A stretch of 7,582 bases of DNA. Origin: Myxococcales bacterium (GTDB lineage Bacteria; Myxococcota_C; UBA6777). Within the stretch, counting starts at the first letter, position 1. The number at the start of each line of letters is the position of its first letter. Under the pieces are notes generated by a model that searched no databases, was not told the DNA's origin, and saw only the letters and a program-made list of their open reading frames with translations. Where the stretch lies: NCBI GenBank assembly GCA_027005175.1, contig JALTMC010000115.1, forward strand, positions 1 through 7,582, given 5' to 3'. Shown in pieces: positions 5,662 through 7,582 of this stretch. The translations under genes and the position numbers were made by a program.

Positions 5662-6605
5662 GAGATCACTTTATCAAAAGATTGACGGAGCTGGCAGAGA
5701 GAAACCCAAGAATTATGCTTATCACAGGGGACTTGGGCTTCGGTGTGTTTGATGAATACCGTAAACGTCTTCCCCGTCAATTCTTGAATGCAGGTGTAGC
5801 TGAGCAGAATATGACGGGCATTGCAACGGGACTCGCGTTGGAAGGTTGGACGGTTTTTACATACTCTATAGCGAATTTTTCCACCTTGAGATGCCTGGAA
5901 CAGATACGAAACGATGCTTGCTATCATGAAGCGAATGTGAAGGTTGTTTCGGTGGGAGGGGGCTTCAGCTATGGTGCCTTGGGGATTTCCCACCACGCGA
6001 CAGAGGATTTGGCGATCCTTAGGGCGCTACCGGATATCACGGTCGTGTGTCCGGGTGACGATTGGGAAGCAGCCGAAGCCACTGAGGCGATCGTTGAGAC
6101 GCCAGGTACATGCTATCTTCGTCTCGACAAGTCATCGGCCGGATTCACCCAGCAGCCTGGAGAGAAGTTCCAGCTTGGCCGTGCGCGACGGTTGCGAGAA
6201 GGTAGCGACATGACGTTGGTTGCTACTGGGGGGATTTTGGGTGTGGCGATGGATGCGGCTGATGAATTGGTGAAGCGTGGCGTTTCGTGCCGTGTTTTGA
6301 GTATGCACACCATAAAACCTTTGGACATCGATGCATTGGTGTCAGCCGCTAGGGAGACCGGAGGGATCGTTACGGTGGAGGAACATACCGTAGTGGGGGG
6401 GCTCGGTAGTGCTGTTGCCGAGAACCTCTTGGAGTTGGGGGAGATTCCTCGTGTCTTTCGCCGGATCGGGTTGCGACAGGGGTTTTCGTCCATCGTCGGG
6501 AGCCAAAGCTATCTTAGAACGCGGTACGGAATGGACGTGGGGGCGATCGTGGACACGGTAATGGACGCATGCTCTCGCAGAACTACCGTGGTAGGAGGAA
6601 TGTAA
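5658..6605 (+). CDS. Transketolase, C-terminal subunit
   Basis: This 315-residue protein completes the split transketolase. The pyrimidine-binding domain contains LNAGVAEQNMTGIATGLALE (43-62); E49 is the predicted glutamate that activates the aminopyrimidine of thiamine diphosphate. GALGISHHATEDLAILRALP (106-125) corresponds to the substrate-side loop after the central His in DXS and transketolases. The C-terminal domain has VEEHTVVGGLGSAVAE (240-255), typical of this superfamily. I chose ATG 5658 over an in-frame ATG at 5592. At 5658 the start overlaps the preceding stop in ATGA, GGAGG lies at 5650-5654, and the protein begins at the family's usual point, whereas the 22 extra residues simply read the preceding gene in another frame. 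The combined length of the two subunits (about 584) is typical for the split form and shorter than one-chain transketolase. The active site would form between the two subunits. Confidence 0.92.
   Translation: MRDHFIKRLTELAERNPRIMLITGDLGFGVFDEYRKRLPRQFLNAGVAEQNMTGIATGLALEGWTVFTYSIANFSTLRCLEQIRNDACYHEANVKVVSVGGGFSYGALGISHHATEDLAILRALPDITVVCPGDDWEAAEATEAIVETPGTCYLRLDKSSAGFTQQPGEKFQLGRARRLREGSDMTLVATGGILGVAMDAADELVKRGVSCRVLSMHTIKPLDIDALVSAARETGGIVTVEEHTVVGGLGSAVAENLLELGEIPRVFRRIGLRQGFSSIVGSQSYLRTRYGMDVGAIVDTVMDACSRRTTVVGGM
6593..6598 (+). promoter_or_regulatory. Ribosome binding site for the sugar-phosphate transferase
   Basis: AGGAGG sits inside the last codons of the transketolase C-terminal gene, 13 nt before ATG 6612. 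The spacing is longer than the usual 5-9 nt, but no better site exists and the protein start matches the family. The overlap ties translation of this gene to the upstream operon. Confidence 0.5.
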
Positions 6606-6611
6606 TAAGCT

Positions 6612-7340
6612 ATGAAGAGACTTTTTGATATTGCGGTATCTGTTTGTGGTTTGGTTTTTTCTTCTCCTGTTTTGTTGCCTGCAATATTGGCAGTGTGGCT
6701 AGAAGACCGACATTCACCTTTCTATATGGCCAACAGAGTTGGAAAAGGCGGAAGGCCATTTCGAATGGTGAAGCTGAGGTCAATGGTTGTTAATGCCGAT
6801 AAAACTGGCGTCGATTCTACTGCAGCCAATGACCCCAGGATTACAAAGGTAGGGCGTTTTGTCAGAAAGTACAAGCTGGATGAACTGACCCAGCTTTGGA
6901 ATGTGCTGAAAGGGGATATGAGTTTGGTCGGTCCCCGTCCTCAGGTGGAGAGAGACGTCGCGCTCTACACTGAAGAGGAACGTCGTATGCTCAGCGTTAG
7001 ACCTGGGATTACCGATATTGCGTCAATCGTTTTTGCTGACGAAGGAGACATCCTGGAAGGTAGTGAAGACCCAGACCTTCGCTACAATCAAGTGATTAGG
7101 CCCTATAAAAGCAGGTATGCACTCTTGTATATTGATAACAGAACGTTAGTACTAGATATGAAATTGATTTGGCTGACCGCGCTGGCAATACTGTCCAGAA
7201 AAAAAGCGCTGGATGGGGTAGTTAAAATATTGGAAGAGATCAATGCTGACCCACTTCTTGTAAAAGTTGCCAGGAGGAGCGAGGAGTTACAACCATTTCC
7301 ACCTCCAGGAGCTACGGAAATAGTTACACAAAGAGGATAG
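6612..7340 (+). CDS. Polyprenyl-phosphate sugar-phosphate transferase (PglC/WcaJ-type bacterial sugar transferase)
   Basis: This 242-residue monotopic membrane enzyme is predicted to start glycan assembly by moving a sugar-1-phosphate from a nucleotide sugar to undecaprenyl phosphate on the cytoplasmic face. The N-terminal hydrophobic segment is about 4-30, with S18-P19 as the probable kink of a re-entrant helix, as in PglC. Further motifs are FRMVKLRSM (50-58), GRFVRKYKLDELTQLWNVLK (81-100) with the catalytic Asp90-Glu91 pair, and GDMSLVGPRPQVERD (101-115), then SVRPGITDIASI (128-139). The usual P after D-E-L is T93 here. The core ends near 195. About 45 more residues (KKALDGVVKILEEINADPLL and a polar, Pro-rich tail) exceed minimal PglC-type proteins, which are near 200 residues. 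It lacks the multi-helix N-terminal domain of WbaP, so it is the short form. Being last in the operon with no gene for a flippase or polymerase nearby, it may depend on genes elsewhere. Confidence 0.93.
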   Translation: MKRLFDIAVSVCGLVFSSPVLLPAILAVWLEDRHSPFYMANRVGKGGRPFRMVKLRSMVVNADKTGVDSTAANDPRITKVGRFVRKYKLDELTQLWNVLKGDMSLVGPRPQVERDVALYTEEERRMLSVRPGITDIASIVFADEGDILEGSEDPDLRYNQVIRPYKSRYALLYIDNRTLVLDMKLIWLTALAILSRKKALDGVVKILEEINADPLLVKVARRSEELQPFPPPGATEIVTQRG

Positions 7341-7350
7341 CCGAAGCTCG

Positions 7351-7407
7351 TTCACGTACAGTGAAGTAGCCGTTAGCCCTGAACCCCTGATCGTCAGGGG
7401 CTAGCCC
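7351..7407 (+). terminator. Two hairpins after the last cassette gene, without a T run
   Basis: The first inverted repeat is TTCAC-GTACA-GTGAA (7351-7365). The second is CCCCTGA-TCG-TCAGGGG (7384-7400), a 7-bp GC-rich stem with a 3-nt loop; its right arm overlaps the palindrome GGGCTAGCCC (7398-7407). The second hairpin could end transcription of the operon, but the following bases (CGCATTACTAAG) lack the T run of a standard intrinsic terminator. It could instead be part of an IS end or a barrier to read-through into the transposase. Confidence 0.4.
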
Positions 7408-7421
7408 GCATTACTAAGACA

Positions 7422-7450
7422 TTCAAAAGTATTGCCGGATGTGCTAGTAT
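7422..7450 (+). promoter_or_regulatory. Candidate promoter for the IS630-type transposase
   Basis: TTCAAA (7422-7427) matches 4 of 6 of the -35 consensus, and TAGTAT (7445-7450) matches 4 of 6 of the -10 consensus, with 17 bp between them. TG at 7442-7443 makes an extended -10. It stands just before the ATG at 7457, so transcription would give a very short or absent leader, and a true start at a later codon is possible. Prediction by eye only. Confidence 0.35.
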
Positions 7451-7458
7451 GAGCACAT
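7439..7458. repeat. Inverted repeat ATGTGCT-6 nt-AGCACAT over the -10 box and start codon
   Basis: Perfect 7-base arms at 7439-7445 and 7452-7458 are separated by AGTATG. The repeat covers the candidate -10 box and the first two bases of the transposase ATG. It could be a binding site for the transposase or a repressor, or an mRNA hairpin that hides the start codon. Confidence 0.5.
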
Positions 7459-7582
7459 GAAATGCAAACGGAGAACAGACAACCGATCGCTCGACAAAAA
7501 AGCTCAGGAAGCCTTGCGCATCCGGGTGGTGCGCCAGGTACGCGAAGGGGTCAGCCCTGAGCAACTCGCCAAGACCCTGGAC
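7457..7582 (+). CDS. IS630-type transposase, N-terminal end (partial, open at right edge)
   Basis: From ATG 7457 the open frame runs 42 codons to the window edge. It reads MKCKRRTDNRSLDKKAQEAL and then RIRVVRQVREGVSPEQLAKTLD. The pattern R-x-D-x-R-x-L-D-x-K-x-x-E-x-x-R-I-R-x-V-x-x-V, followed by G-x-S-P-E-x-x-A-x-x-L, matches the N-terminal helix-turn-helix region of IS630 (Tc1/mariner-related) transposases, which binds the element's ends. The catalytic DDE domain lies beyond the window, so intactness cannot be judged. No clear Shine-Dalgarno sequence precedes the ATG. With the IS5 material on the left, it brackets the polysaccharide cassette with different mobile elements. Confidence 0.7.
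   Translation, partial: MKCKRRTDNRSLDKKAQEALRIRVVRQVREGVSPEQLAKTLD

Noticed and set aside
1-7582. CRISPR arrays, tRNA or rRNA genes, toxin-antitoxin or defence genes
   Set aside because: No regularly spaced repeats, cloverleaf-like sequences or relevant protein motifs were seen on either strand.

Overview
The window is a surface-polysaccharide (O-antigen or capsule type) gene cassette bounded on both sides by insertion-sequence material. All genes lie on the plus strand. The gene types suggest a Gram-negative bacterium: an initiating membrane sugar-phosphate transferase, a family-4-like glycosyltransferase, two sugar aminotransferases, an acetyltransferase and a split transketolase. I cannot name the genus. 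A Desulfobacterota or other environmental proteobacterium would fit, but that is an impression and not shown by the sequence.

Layout. Positions 1-217 hold the C-terminal end of an IS5-family transposase that enters from the left. Positions 327-558 hold a decayed N-terminal fragment of a second IS5-type transposase, disrupted by a 4-bp tandem duplication. Next come a glycosyltransferase (587-1843, probable TTG start), a DegT-family PLP aminotransferase (1926-3035), a GNAT acetyltransferase overlapping it by 4 nt (3032-3649), a second DegT-family aminotransferase (3691-4821), the N- and C-terminal halves of a transketolase as two genes overlapping by 4 nt (4852-5661 and 5658-6605), and a polyprenyl-phosphate sugar-phosphate transferase (6612-7340). 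After two small hairpins, an IS630-type transposase begins at 7457 and leaves the window on the right.

How the genes may work together. The sugar-phosphate transferase would load the first sugar-phosphate onto undecaprenyl phosphate at the inner membrane, and the glycosyltransferase would add a further sugar. The aminotransferase and GNAT pair (1926-3649) looks like a unit that makes an N-acylated amino sugar. The aminotransferase and transketolase trio (3691-6605) looks like a second unit, in which a two-carbon ketol transfer and a transamination would build an unusual amino sugar. The window has no nucleotide-sugar dehydratase or epimerase, flippase or polymerase, so the locus is incomplete here or depends on genes elsewhere.

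The first three cassette genes are visibly more AT-rich than the aminotransferase and transketolase module, which suggests modular assembly. The most interesting points are the dedicated split transketolase next to an aminotransferase, a run of ten G residues inside the glycosyltransferase that could allow phase variation, and the IS-derived sequence fused in frame upstream of that glycosyltransferase.
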